From Nilaparvata lugens (Eukaryota; Arthropoda; Insecta; Hemiptera; Delphacidae), in NCBI RefSeq assembly GCF_014356525.2, contig NC_052505.1, positions 53,868,379 through 53,932,378 on the forward strand: DNA of 64,000 nt, in the 5' to 3' direction. Within the stretch, counting starts at the first letter, position 1. The number at the start of each line of letters is the position of its first letter. Below, in pieces: positions 1 through 10,486 of this stretch. The translations under genes and the position numbers were made by a program. The notes below the pieces were generated by a model that was not told the DNA's origin, did not search any database, and saw only the letters and a program-made list of their open reading frames with translations.

Positions 1-2030
1 CTCCTGATAAGTTGAAAATTTTCACGCTGAAAGTAGATTAATTTGTTGCACATTCGGTTCAAACATTAACAAATGTTACCAAATATTACCAATATTATCA
101 CATATAGTGAGAACGAATTACTCTGAAGCTTTCTATTCTCACTGAACATGAAGAGGCAATACCAAGCCAGAATCGCAGTTCCGTTCAAATCATATTATCA
201 GAGCTTTCAAATTGATGCTATATGTAACTATGGATGTTATCCCCATCTCACAATTTCCCTATTTATCCTTATCGTGATTCAGAATAAAGTAGTTGATCTC
301 TATAATCACAAAAATCAATGTACAGTACCTATAATAAATGGTAAAAATAACAAAATTTCTAGTAATAATGCAACTTTTTGTTCGACGTAAGATAAGCTAC
401 ATCTTCAAGGTAATCAACGTATCTAGATTATCATGTTCATGAATGAAAGCGAGACTGTGATAGAAAATTAGTCAAACTGAAATATAAACATTATATACAA
501 TGCATATTTCTGATCAACTATAATATTACAAATGATAGTATCAAGCCGAAATGAATTGAGCAACTGAATTTCAAAGTTACTATCCACTGTTCAAATCGCA
601 CTGTGATTTCCTTTTACTTCCAAATGGATTGAATTGCCTCACTCTTCAACGTAACAATTATTGTAAAAAAACCAGTGGAATGTGTACGTCATCCAAATAG
701 AATTTGAATTTCAATTTTCAGATCATGAAATTCATAAAAAACTAATTCTTGAGAGAATATAGTGATGAATTGCAAACAGTGCAAGTAACATTGATACAAA
801 GCGATACAATGAAAATCAACATCGATTAATTTAATACTGGACTTATCAAATTCATATTACCGTTAATTTATATTGTTTATAAAGCTTATAAAATGTAAAC
901 CAACATTTTAAATTTTCTCTACTGGAGCAAAACATCGATAGAAAATAAAGAAGAGCCCATTATAAGCACTTGTGTACTAGAATTCACTTGAACTAACTCA
1001 TCACTTCAACCCTTCAATGATCACAATGAACTAGAATGGTATAAAAACAATGATATTGATGATCAGGTATAATTTTCAAATAGCTTCACCCAACTGAATC
1101 TGTGAAAGCTAAGTCATAAGAAATCATGTTCAATAGATTTAAATTGAATGCTTCAAATAGAACATGATCTATTCTTTTGGTGCCCCAATCAAAATCAATT
1201 TCAATCAACATTAATCGACATAAAGAAAAGCTTCTGCCAACCTTGTGTAATGGATGACAAGATGCGAGTGGAGGTGAAAAATCGATATGTTAACAAAAAT
1301 AATAGAAGATGATGAATCATCTTTCAATTAATCTTATACGGTAGGGTACTTTGTGGTTAGATGTAATTTTTCATGATTTTCCTACCTTTTATGCATGCTT
1401 ACTCTTCCTTAATTTGTATGTTTGCATGGCTTTCATCTTTAGAATCTACTGAATTTTCATATTGGATTGTCTAAATAGTGTAGATTCAACTAGTAAGAAC
1501 GGAAGATAGGCTACTTTACAGAGAGAATCATAGAAAGTTTCAACTCAACAAGCCCAATGTATAAATTTTTTATGCCTCAGCCGCCATATATATTTTGCTC
1601 AACTGAAGGTATATTATCAACCTGGCTTGGAGAATATTAACTGTAGAAAAATGCAAACTATGATTTTTCAGGAAATTGCCACTGTTAACACTATTGTAAT
1701 TTATGATTTATCTCAGTTTTTGGCATTCATAACTTATGATGAATTTTAGCATAGAATTATGATCATGAAATTCTATTTTAAATATTATATTACATTATGT
1801 AATAGTATGAATATTTTATCGGTTGCAAACAATATCTTTGTCTGTCATAGAATGCATTATTTAGCACATATATATAACAACAAAATGATTTTAGAGAATT
1901 TAGAGAATTAAAATGTGAAAAATTAGTCTCATCACATGTCAAAACAATAGACAAAATTGATTGTTTCGAGCGCCATAGTGTGAATAAGATGCAACTTAGA
2001 AAGCAGTAGGCCTACTACTGTATTTTTCTG
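1..2030. other. AT-rich non-coding stretch
   Basis: I see no supported gene here. The only ORF of note (148-390) has no recognisable motif and unremarkable composition, so I treat it as chance. No long tandem or inverted repeat stood out. Confidence 0.6.
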
Positions 2031-2036
2031 TTTACT

Positions 2037-2390
2037 ATGGTGAAGAGAGTCAGCCACGCCGTACTGCGTCGACTGTTTCCCCTTCCACAGCGTCAAATCG
2101 AATCGCAAATAAATAACAATATACATCAATGGATTCGCAATGAATGTGGCTACATTAATTGTTTGTCTAATTTTCTTTAGATTATTTGCTTCGAAGTTAA
2201 TCGGAGAAAACAAAAATCAAATCGAAAAACCCCTAAATTTTTACATATATATTATTTTATCAAGGAAACTGTTCGATTTATTGAGGAAACGAATATTTTA
2301 ATAAAACGAATAACTGATATTTTAGTCCATAATGTAACTAATCGAATGACATATGATAGATTTTTTTCCGATTGATAGTTACAGAGATAA
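2037..2390 (+). pseudogene. Decayed upstream copy of the small basic protein gene at 2415
   Basis: This segment aligns base by base with 2415-2756 downstream. Its ATG at 2037 opens a similar Arg-rich start (MVKRVSHAVLRRLF), but the frame stops at a TAG (2178-2180) after 47 codons. DNA similarity to the downstream copy continues past that stop, to about 2390, with further indels. It is therefore a broken duplicate, not a shorter gene. The two copies sit head to tail with a period of about 378 bp. Function is unknown. Confidence 0.6.
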
Positions 2391-2414
2391 TTGATTTCCA
2401 GTTTGCTGTTTACT

Positions 2415-2756
2415 ATGGCTAAGAGAGTCAGACGCGCCGTTCCACGTCGACTGTTTCATCTTCCACGGCGTCAAATCGAATCGCAAATACATAACAATAT
2501 ACATCAATGGATTTGCAATGACAGTGGCTACATTAATTATTCAGCTCATTTTCCTTTAAAACTACTTGTTTCGAAGTTAATCGAAGAAAACAAAAAATCA
2601 AATCACAAATCCCCTAAATTTTTACATATATATTATTTTATCAAGAATACTGCTAATTTTATTGAAAAAATGAATATAACTAAAATTGTAGTTCAAAATG
2701 TAACGAATCGAATGGCATATAATAGAACTGTTTCCGATCAATGGTTACAAAGATAA
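2415..2756 (+). CDS. Small basic hypothetical protein, intact member of a tandem pair
   Basis: The ORF is open from 2391, but I choose the ATG at 2415 because the upstream duplicate starts at the matching ATG and similarity begins there. The product is 113 residues. It begins with a strongly basic segment (MAKRVRRAVPRRLFHLPRRQ), followed by a mixed Ile/Asn/Lys-rich body ending in SDQWLQR. I see no signal peptide, zinc motif or membrane segment. The basic start could bind nucleic acid or act as a nuclear signal, but that is inference. I recognise no family. The diverged tandem neighbour shows the unit was duplicated, and only this copy keeps a full frame. It could be a fragment of an unrecognised mobile element or an endogenised viral gene. 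Confidence 0.45.
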   Translation: MAKRVRRAVPRRLFHLPRRQIESQIHNNIHQWICNDSGYINYSAHFPLKLLVSKLIEENKKSNHKSPKFLHIYYFIKNTANFIEKMNITKIVVQNVTNRMAYNRTVSDQWLQR

Positions 2757-2891
2757 TTGATTTCTTGTGTTTACCTGCATTTTTCATGTTTTAGGGGGCT
2801 GGGGTGGAAAGCTCCAAGGGGATTTCTTGGGACTTTTGGGAGAATGACCCTCTGGGAGGGTTCTATCGATGGTGGGAAATTCAGCAACTAT

Positions 2892-3698
2892 TTAATTTTC
2901 GGATCGAAACTGCTTTTTTGGACCTTCATTTACTGGGTTAATAGGAATCTTGGTTCTTATATGTCTGCTATTAAGAAGCTGTGAAGGTGTATATCTTAAT
3001 CCAGCTACGGGAGCATTACGATAATTGAGTAAATACAATTCCAAATCTTGCTTGTTTGCAGCTGCCTTTTTAAACATCGTTTTGAATATTCCAACTGCCT
3101 TTTCTGCTAATCCATTTGATTTTGAATGGTATGGACTTTATGTGGTAATTTTGAATCCCCAATTCTCTGCAAATTGATGCACTTCTCTGCTATTAAATGG
3201 CATGTTATCTGCTATTAGTATTTGAGGTATTCCAAATCTGCTGAATGTTTTCTTGAATTTTTTAATTATGGTGAAGCTGCTTTTGCTATTGATTGGGTAT
3301 GCTTCAATCCATCTCGAATAATAATCAATTACAATTAAGTAGTTCAATCTATCGACTTCTGCAATGTCCGCTGCAGTTTTACAAAACGGTTTATCTGAAA
3401 TGTCGTGATTGATCAGTGGCTCTTTGGTTTTTGATTTTTTAAACCTTTGACAAATGATGTTACATGATAATATCAAATTGCGAATATCTGAATATATACC
3501 TGGCCAATAGTAGGCCTGATCAACAAGAGAATTAATCTTCGAACTGCCAGGATGAGTTTCATGTAAGCGACTCATTATAAAATTCCGGAGTTTTAGAGGT
3601 AGAATTAACCTTGTTCCAAAATACAATAAACCATTACTCAATTGCAAGTCATTTCTTATTCTGTAAAAGTGTTTCACATCACCGGTTATCGCGTTCAT
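2892..3698 (-). pseudogene. Gypsy integrase, frameshifted
   Basis: The zinc-binding region reads HETHPGSSKINSL then CNIICQRF. The Cys pair is spaced CxxxC rather than the usual CxxC, consistent with a 3-base insertion. The catalytic core keeps an Asp in TAADIAEV and one in IADNMPFNS. The third acidic residue (Glu of SNGLAEKAVG) lies past a frameshift near 3140 and is read in the 3077-2892 frame, which continues with YLLNYRNAPVAGLRYTPSQL. The protein is broken and cannot be functional as it stands. Confidence 0.8.
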
Positions 3699-4543
3699 GT
3701 CAGATATGATACAACGTCTTCATGCAGATATGATACAACGTCTCTTGGATTTTCATCTTCTTTGGTTTTTCCTACAAATTCTTTTAGCTTAGCTTCTCTC
3801 ATTTTCACGTCTGTAGATCCAAGCGTGTGAATGAAGTCTTTCATTGATTGATACTCTTTGGTCGTAGTTTTGATCCCTGTACGGGACAAATAATCTGCAA
3901 TGAACATATATTTTCCGGGTAAATATTTCACTTCCAAAGTATAATTAATAAGCTTCAGTTTGAGCCTTTTCAGTCGGTTGTTCAAAATTCTATCCATTGG
4001 CTTGGACATTACTGACACCAAAGGTAGGTGATCAGTAAAAATAGTGACAGAGTCATGGCCATAGACGTAGTTGTGTAGTTTGTTTATGGCAAAGGAAATG
4101 GCTAGCATTTCTTTTTCCACTTGAGCATAGGATTCTTCAGTTGTTGTCATTGATCTTGATCCAAAGTACAATGGTTCTCCTTGACGCATACAAAAGCCAA
4201 ATGATTCCTTCGATGCATCACATTTTATTTCAATTGGGCTCTTTGGGTCGAATGCTCTTAATACTTGAGGACTGCATATAGCCTGTTTTAATCTCTGGGA
4301 AGCTTGACTGTGAGTTTTGTTCCATTCCCATAAAGTATTTTTCCTCAGAAGTTTTCTCATGGGTGATATTAACTCTGACATATTTGGAATAAAATGTCTT
4401 AAGTAGTTTACCATTCCCAAAATACATTGTAGATCTTTTTTATTCTTTGGATTTTCAAGTTTCTGTATTATTTCAATCTTCTCGGGGTCGGGTAGCATGC
4501 CTTTTTTGCAAAATATTACACTTTCATATTTTATTTGAGGCAC
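3695..4543 (-). pseudogene. Gypsy RT C-terminal connection and RNase H domain
   Basis: This 282-residue frame starts at the end of RT, with GMVNYLRHFIPNMSELISPM typical of the RT thumb. RNase H follows: IEIKCDASKESFGFCM carries the first catalytic Asp, EKEMLAISFAINKLHNYVYG the conserved Glu, and FTDHLPLVSVMSKP the next Asp. It ends with YLPGKYMFIADYLSR, the standard Gypsy RNase H terminus. A short direct duplication of about 22 bp near 3700-3742 repeats the peptide HEDVVSYL and marks the junction with the integrase frame. Confidence 0.85.
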
Positions 4544-4559
4544 ACAATACAGAAATTTT

Positions 4560-5056
4560 TTTAGTTAAATTTCTTTGCTCTTTCTAAAACTTTAGTCAGT
4601 ACCATATCATTTTCTTCTTTTGAATTACTAGCAATGCAGAGGTTATCAAAGTAGAGTGAGATGCCTTCAATATCTCCAAAGTATTTGTGCACTAACCTCT
4701 GAAACAGTTCAGGCAAGCACGACAAACCAAATGGTGCTCGTAAAAATCTGTATGTTCCAAATGAACTATAGAATGTGAACTATTTAGAATGTGTTCTAAA
4801 TGAACACAGCTTACTGGACTCCTCATCAAGTGCAATATGATAGAATGCATCTTTAATTTCTAATACAGTAAACATCTTCTTGTGTGACAATTTTGGTGCT
4901 AGTTCTTCCACTGTTGGAATGAGATAACAACTGGGTCAATAACTCAATACAGATTCTCAGTGATCCATCCGGATTTTCAACAACTACAACGTTATTTATC
5001 CAGTCAACAGGCTCCTCAACTGGGGTTATAATACCTTTTGACTTTAGTGATTCCAA
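4560..5056 (-). pseudogene. Gypsy reverse transcriptase, catalytic motif damaged
   Basis: The first part (5056-4853) has the RT opening LKSKGIITPVEEPVDW and VVVVENPDGSLRIC, then breaks. Further along (about 4860-4560) a shifted frame reads a palm-domain segment including FRAPFGLSCLPELFQR. The catalytic box reads Y-F-D-N (4642-4653) where active enzymes have YxDD. The second metal-binding Asp is lost, so the enzyme would be inactive even without the frameshifts. Confidence 0.75.
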
Positions 5057-5096
5057 AGTTTCTCTTTAATTTTGAGTGGGATACGCCGAGCAGGAC

Positions 5097-5417
5097 TTAT
5101 TGTTGGGGATGCATTTTTTTTTTCAATTTAATCTTGCAAATATCAGGAAAACGCCCAAGGCCGTCGAAGACATGTTTGTTTTTTATATAGATAGCCTGTT
5201 TTTCCTTATCCACTTTATAATTTGTATCATTTTTTCTATCTATAGAGTAAACTCTTTCAATCAAGTTGCGATCAATACATGATTCTAGGCCTAGGATTGG
5301 AACAGCTGGAGGACACTTTACAATTATAAACTTTGCTATGGATATTTTAGACTCAGATTCAATTTGTACAGTTACACAACCTACAGGTCTTATCTTAAAA
5401 CCCCCAAAAGCCTCCAA
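5097..5417 (-). pseudogene. Gypsy protease C-terminal part and linker to RT
   Basis: The 106-residue frame contains the stretch FGGFKIRPVGCVTVQIESES followed by a PILGLESC motif. This is the usual end of a Gypsy aspartic protease, with the hydrophobic-hydrophobic-Gly element near its C terminus. The segment HVFDGLGRFPDICKIKLK then matches the linker before RT. The protease active-site DSG is not present in this frame. The frame closes before RT, which resumes at 5056 in a shifted frame. Confidence 0.7.
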
Positions 5418-5440
5418 CTTAATTTAAGTTAATGTAATTG

Positions 5441-6270
5441 TTCGAGTATATTAACCTTCCAGTAGACTACATCCAACACAGTAGAACCTCTATAATTTGT
5501 AGCTTACAGGACCAAGCATTTAATACGAATTTTGGAGGGTGACAAATTATATATCAAGCTCTCCAATATCGAGGCTGATAAAATAAAATACGGAAAAAAT
5601 ATATCATGGATACTGATCCCATAATCACCCATAATTAATTCATAATATAGCCTCTATGGATAGATATTAGGAAATATTGTTCAATATTTGACATACTTGT
5701 AAAAGATTTAAGAGATCAATACAACTGTCCATGAGCGAGTTCTTTAACCCAGGGTGTCTCTAGTTATATTATTATATGTGAATCCATAGGATTTTAAAGT
5801 TCACTCATTTTGGGTAAATAATTCAAAATCCCCAAACTAATAATACCAATTACTATAACGTTAAAGGTATTGCTATCACAAGTTGTATTATATAACACAT
5901 GTAGGCTATGTTAAAAACAAACAATAGACAGGCAGACAGGCATTGACAAGAGCGAGTTGATGTAAAATTTGTATATTAATCACCTGAATTTGGGGCATTA
6001 ATGACAGTCTATGTGATAATTCTCAAAGAGCATTAGCTGTTATGAATAAATGGGTAAATTGTGGTAATTGCATGCAATCAATATTACTGCTTACTAATGA
6101 TAAATCACAACACCCTTTTTTCCAATTCACTTCATCAGTTGATGTGATTTTCAGTCTCCTCATCACTGGAGTTATTAGTTACTGTAGCATAAATTTCATT
6201 ACTGGAGTTATCAGTTATAGTCCAGTCACTATATACATTGGTGCATGCCATTTATATTGTAGTTTTAATA
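5441..6270. other. Non-coding stretch with a possible Tigger/pogo-type end
   Basis: No gene is visible. At about 5480 the sequence reads CAGTAGAACCTCTATAATTT, which resembles the terminal repeat of pogo/Tigger DNA transposons. I did not find the matching inverted end, so this may be a fragment. Confidence 0.35.
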
Positions 6271-7286
6271 TATTATTTGGGTACATAAGAGGTACAGTCA
6301 TATTTCTTCTTGCGAAATTTCCTTGTGCTAGATACTGGGTGGCCCAAAAACCTCGTATTTTCGGCTCATTTTCCAGTTTTCAGCTATTTCTGCCAAATCT
6401 CGTAATCGGACAGAAAAATTTGCTCTCACCTTTTTTCAAGATTATAAAATTCTGGATAAATTGAGATCATTCAGAATTCATTTGGCCATTTTTTGTGTAT
6501 TGGAATATGGGCTTAAGTACACTCAACAATACATTTTCCATTTTGCGACCGAATTTGACTTATGATGCATGATTTTAAACCGCCTTGACGAGCCGAGAAG
6601 AATGGAGTGTAGTACGATGAAATCTGAGCATTGTGTCAAAAGTTATAAGTGTTTGAAATTTTGATCCTTGAGGTGCCCTTAAGCTCGCCTCTCCACTAGG
6701 GAATACTGAAATGGAGTGCATTTAACGGGTGATTCTCATAGAACATAATCTCATAAACTCATGTCATTGTGCGAAATACCAATGTGAGAACAATGTAGTT
6801 TGTGATGATGGTTGAAGCTGAAAATGAGGTGCTTTTCACAATACAAGGAGCATTGTAGTCAGATGTACCTGGATATCTATATGAGATAGAGTGCTCTCCC
6901 TGATCTCAGATTGTAGAGCACAAAAATATGCCCAGAGGAATTTTGAATCATACATCTAAATGGTAAAAATCGGAAGATATTGTTGACCAAGAACTAAAAT
7001 TCATCAAAATTTACTTTTTCTTCAAACTTCACTCATTTTTGAAAAATCGTTACTCAGTACTCATTGGAGATAGAGAGTTCCAAATGATCTCATTTTACTC
7101 AGAATTCTATAATCTAAGAAAAAGGTGATAGCAAATTTTTCTGTCCGATTACGAGATTTGGCAGAAATAGCTGAGAACTTGAAATTGAGCCAAAAATACG
7201 AGGTTTTTGGGCCACCCAGTATCTAGCACAAGGAAATTTTGCATGAAGAAATTAGTTCTGGACTTTTCTTATGTACCCAAATAATA
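6271..7286. mobile_element. About 1-kb DNA transposon with ~205-bp terminal inverted repeats
   Basis: The left end (6271 to about 6475) and right end (about 7080-7286) are inverted copies. Both contain ACTGGGTGGCCCAAAAACCT and, further in, AATCGGACAGAAAAATTTGC. The interior has no transposase. The 140-codon ORF at 6042-6464 runs into the left inverted repeat and is a by-product. This is a non-autonomous foldback or MITE-like element of unassigned superfamily. The outermost bases read ATTATTTGGGTACATAAG on both sides. Target duplications are not clear. Confidence 0.8.
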
Positions 7287-7321
7287 TTGTAGTTCTGATT
7301 AGAAAATCAGAACTACAATAT
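7284..7321. repeat. Perfect 17-bp inverted repeat at the edge of the transposon
   Basis: The arms ATATTGTAGTTCTGATT (7284-7300) and its exact reverse complement (7305-7321) flank a 4-base loop. The hairpin overlaps the right end of the element at 6271-7286. The ATTGTAGTT half also lies just outside the left end, so it may include duplicated target sequence. Confidence 0.8.
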
Positions 7322-7925
7322 AAATTGCAAGCACACCCTCTTTTTTATGTCTAAATTGACTGGACTATTACTATGGCATATTGATGTATTTATCTTAATG
7401 GGAATACTAATATAAATTACCGTGTTTTTGATGGCAAAACTATGAATTATGGAGTTATCGAGAAGTTTCAGTGTACTCACTAACCTTGACAATTGAACTA
7501 TTGTGTGAAGTTATTTTTTTTTTTTGTGTCAAGAAATTTACTAATAGTTCTATTATTTAAGCTCCAAATAACTGCAGAAAAGAGAGACAACTGCACAAAA
7601 TTGGAATGATATATAACGAGTAATACAGTTACAAGATAAGTAATCACCTGATATTACTATGAAGAGAGATAGAAAAGAGTGATAGGCTTCAGAAATAAAT
7701 TGTCAATGGTCTTGTTAAGAATAGCCTACATGTGGGGATACATCAGAACAATGACCATTGTTTGAAAACCAGAGAGCTCTGCATAGTACAGGCCATCCAA
7801 GAAGTATACCTTGACCGTCTTGTTTTGGAAGTGTCAGAGATTCGAAGTTTCTGACTTTGTTGTTTCTGTATGAATGTAAAAGTGTCCGGTTTTGGCGCCT
7901 AACGCACACGCCAATTGTGCCAAAA
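7322..7925. other. Non-coding stretch
   Basis: Nothing supported. Short ORFs here have no recognisable motifs. Confidence 0.5.
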
Positions 7926-9286
7926 TGCTGGATTCACGTTGTGATTTTCTCACGGTATCGGAGTAGTTTAATGATGTCATTCCGAGCATTACGTAATTAA
8001 ATTTTGATATTTCTTCTATTGTTTTCAAACGTTTTCCTAGAGTACTTAGAATTGTTGTAAACGCAAAATCATCATAAAAAATCAGTTGAACGTCCATTCT
8101 GTTGCTGAGTCTTCTACTTTGATCGAGGGAATTTTCCTGTATTCTGTCTTTGTTAGTTGTATTCCTTTCTCATTCTATTGAGGGAAATTATTGTCGTCCC
8201 CACCACGTCCTTTGTAATTTGGTATTTTTCAATGCATAATAGTACCAGCCCTGATACCTATTTTTGAGCCTGGTTCGGTCGACTTGGAGACCTGAACAAG
8301 AGACCGCTTTCATCTTCTGTAGACTACAGACATGTTTTCTGAGTTGATTCATTGACCTGATTCAATAATGTCTTTTCCGGACAGTTTTTTATTCTCTCTC
8401 GGAGACTAAAATTTATAATATTGGGAATCATTTATCCCATCAGTTTGAAATCGCTAATCCTTTTATTAAATTATTAATGGCATAGTTATTTCCATTCAGA
8501 GCGGATGACTGCTGCACTTTATTATTATTGTAGGCTATGGATTAGTGACAGTCAGAACCCATTTAAGGGTGAGTAATGAATATTTTATAGTATTGTTATA
8601 TTGTCTTCATTTAAATAATTTTGATATTACAGGGAACAACCCCTGATTTAACAATTATTCAATTAATTCAATTAATTTTTCACTCAATTTTGTAGTCTTA
8701 CATCTGAGATGTATGACAATATACTAATGTAAAAGGAAGCTGTACTAAATGGAGTATATTCCTATTTTCTATTGATACAGTCATTTATATCTCTGGAATT
8801 TTGTAATTGTGAGTAAAGTTTGGAATACTCACTGGTTTTACATTAACTGTTCATCATTCTTTTAACTAGTAATTTCTTTTCATAATCCCATTCATTATAG
8901 ATTTCAAACTCTACAATATTGAAACCTATAATATTCCTCTAATTTTATATTTAATGTTAATTGTATATATTATATTCTTTAGATGATTTCTTGAGAAATC
9001 ATTCATTGAATACAATATTTAGTATGTTATTTATTCTAGCATTACTAAGTAGTTGTGACTTGTGTTGCAGGTTTTTTTTGTGTGTGTGTGTGTATTCTTG
9101 AATACCCATTCGAGGATCGTGCTGTGAATATGCCTTGCTGTCAAACGAGGGCTTACGAATTCGCCGACCGAGATGGCCGGTGATATCGGACATCTGACCT
9201 TGCCGTGCGGGGCTGAAAGACGATCTTCGATCTGATGCCGCTAGCCCGATGCCTGGAGGCCATCACCCTTCATCCTCATCCATCAC
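7926..9286. repeat. Interspersed repeat, copy A (with intron-like insertion)
   Basis: This matches 40,736-41,596 closely from TGCTGGATT to the CATCCTCATCCATCAC end. Copy A is longer only because of one segment, 8569-9070. Without it copy A is 859 bp, against 861 bp for copy B. Both copies hold short minus-strand frames (for example around SDITGHLGRRIRKPSFDS) that are similar but not clearly protein-coding. I cannot name the family. Confidence 0.8.
8569..9070 (+). other. 502-bp intron-like segment present in copy A, absent in copy B
   Basis: The segment begins GTGAGT and ends TTGTGTTGCAG, with a TACTAAG branch-point-like sequence about 25 bases before the 3' end. Removing it makes copy A collinear with the copy at 40,736. 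The junction is T/G-rich, so the boundary could shift by a few bases. It may be an intron that copy B lost through retroposition, or a later insertion into copy A. Confidence 0.55.
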
Positions 9287-9365
9287 CCTTTGTACACCGG
9301 ACTCGTGGACGACAGATCTTAGATAAGTACTTGATACCCCCCACTACAATATCAGATGTGCCCCG

Positions 9366-9466
9366 TAAATTTGGTCTCTTAAAGACATGAATATTTGGTC
9401 TCTTAAAGACGTATTATGTTTGGTCTCTTAAATACGTATTAAACTTGGTCTCTTAAAGACAGATTG
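9366..9466. repeat. Short tandem repeat, about 4 units of ~30 bp
   Basis: The motif TTGGTCTCTTAAAGAC recurs four times with small changes, followed by CGTATTA-like spacers. Confidence 0.75.
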
Positions 9467-9469
9467 ATT

Positions 9470-10486
9470 ATTCTATTATTCATGTAAAGATGTATTTGTA
9501 ATATTCTCTATTTTATTCCCATTATTATAAGAGCAGTCAGTCAACCGCATATCTATGTTTTTAATTCCAAGACCCTCAAACCACTAGAATTAGGATCACA
9601 TTATTGATCAGATAAAAATCCGCAGATCTCAGGGTCTAGCACAATTTCAACAACTAAGCCTTCTCCGACAAAATCATTTGTCACCAGGAGACCGGCTTAC
9701 AATTCGAGACTCTTTCAAAACAGTCTTTCCCTGTCGCTGGCGTACGGTGTTGGTGTCGATGGATGAGATAGTCGCTGTCCACTCCTGTCAGGTTCTGGGT
9801 GTGTTGGAGGACTAAGGTGGCGCGTACCCATTAGATATTATTGGAGAAGACAAGTTTTTGTGTGAAGATGGTTCTTATGTGACCATCGTGTGTAAAGGTA
9901 TCGGGCAATATATTTCTAACAATTACTGCAACATGGAGAATAATAATCAGTTGCCCCAGCAAGCAAAGTCGCAAAAATTGAGAACATTGAATTCTTAGGC
10001 TAGAATATAATAATGATAAATTATAAGCTATGTGCATGTGAATTGCACTTGAATGCTATGTGCATGAGAATAAATAAAGTCCAGTTACCCTATCAATTGA
10101 AATTACTTTTTCAATAAACCTTGATTAAATCAATTAAACTAAACCTTTTTTGAATTCTTAAAAATGATTTTGAACAGTGATAAGTTATGAAAGAGAGCTA
10201 GAACCTAGCTGATGACAGTAAGTTAGTCCATGAAACATGACGGCCATCTTGTTTGTAGGCTCAGGTCCGGTATTTGGGAGGTCCTGAGCGAATGTTCAGC
10301 GTTCGGCGAACTATTCGTCTTGATTCGTCCCCCTATTTCTCCCTTCCCTTTTTTCCTCATTAATTCTCTTCTCTGCCTATTACATGGGAAACCATAGTTG
10401 GCTAGGTATCTTCCTCTCTTTTTTTCTCTTCTCCAACACACCCAACCACAAAGCCCATGTTTTTTTATATTTCCCAAGCAGCAAAA
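9470..10486. other. Non-coding stretch
   Basis: No supported gene. A minus-strand ORF at 10,223-10,477 lacks recognisable motifs and I do not call it. Confidence 0.5.

Larger units (their letters stand above)
2892..5417 (-). mobile_element. Decayed Ty3/Gypsy retrotransposon pol (protease end, RT, RNase H, integrase)
   Basis: Read on the minus strand, pol domains follow in Ty3/Gypsy order: protease tail and linker (5417-5097), RT (about 5056-4560), RNase H (4543-3695) and integrase (3698-2892). They lie in different frames with stops and frameshifts, so no polyprotein can be made. I found no gag and no flanking direct repeats that would serve as LTRs. This is a pol fragment, not a full element. 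Confidence 0.85.

Noticed and set aside
6042..6464. 140-codon ORF
   Set aside because: It runs into the left terminal inverted repeat of a non-autonomous transposon and has no domain.
7834..8097. Minus-strand 87-codon ORF in repeat copy A as a gag-like gene
   Set aside because: The matching part of copy B has stops and I cannot name any domain. I keep it only as part of the repeat.
9366..9466. CRISPR-like spaced repeats, also considered for 10,487-11,760 and 37,755-37,838
   Set aside because: Repeats are degenerate and tandem, without unique spacers, in a eukaryotic context.
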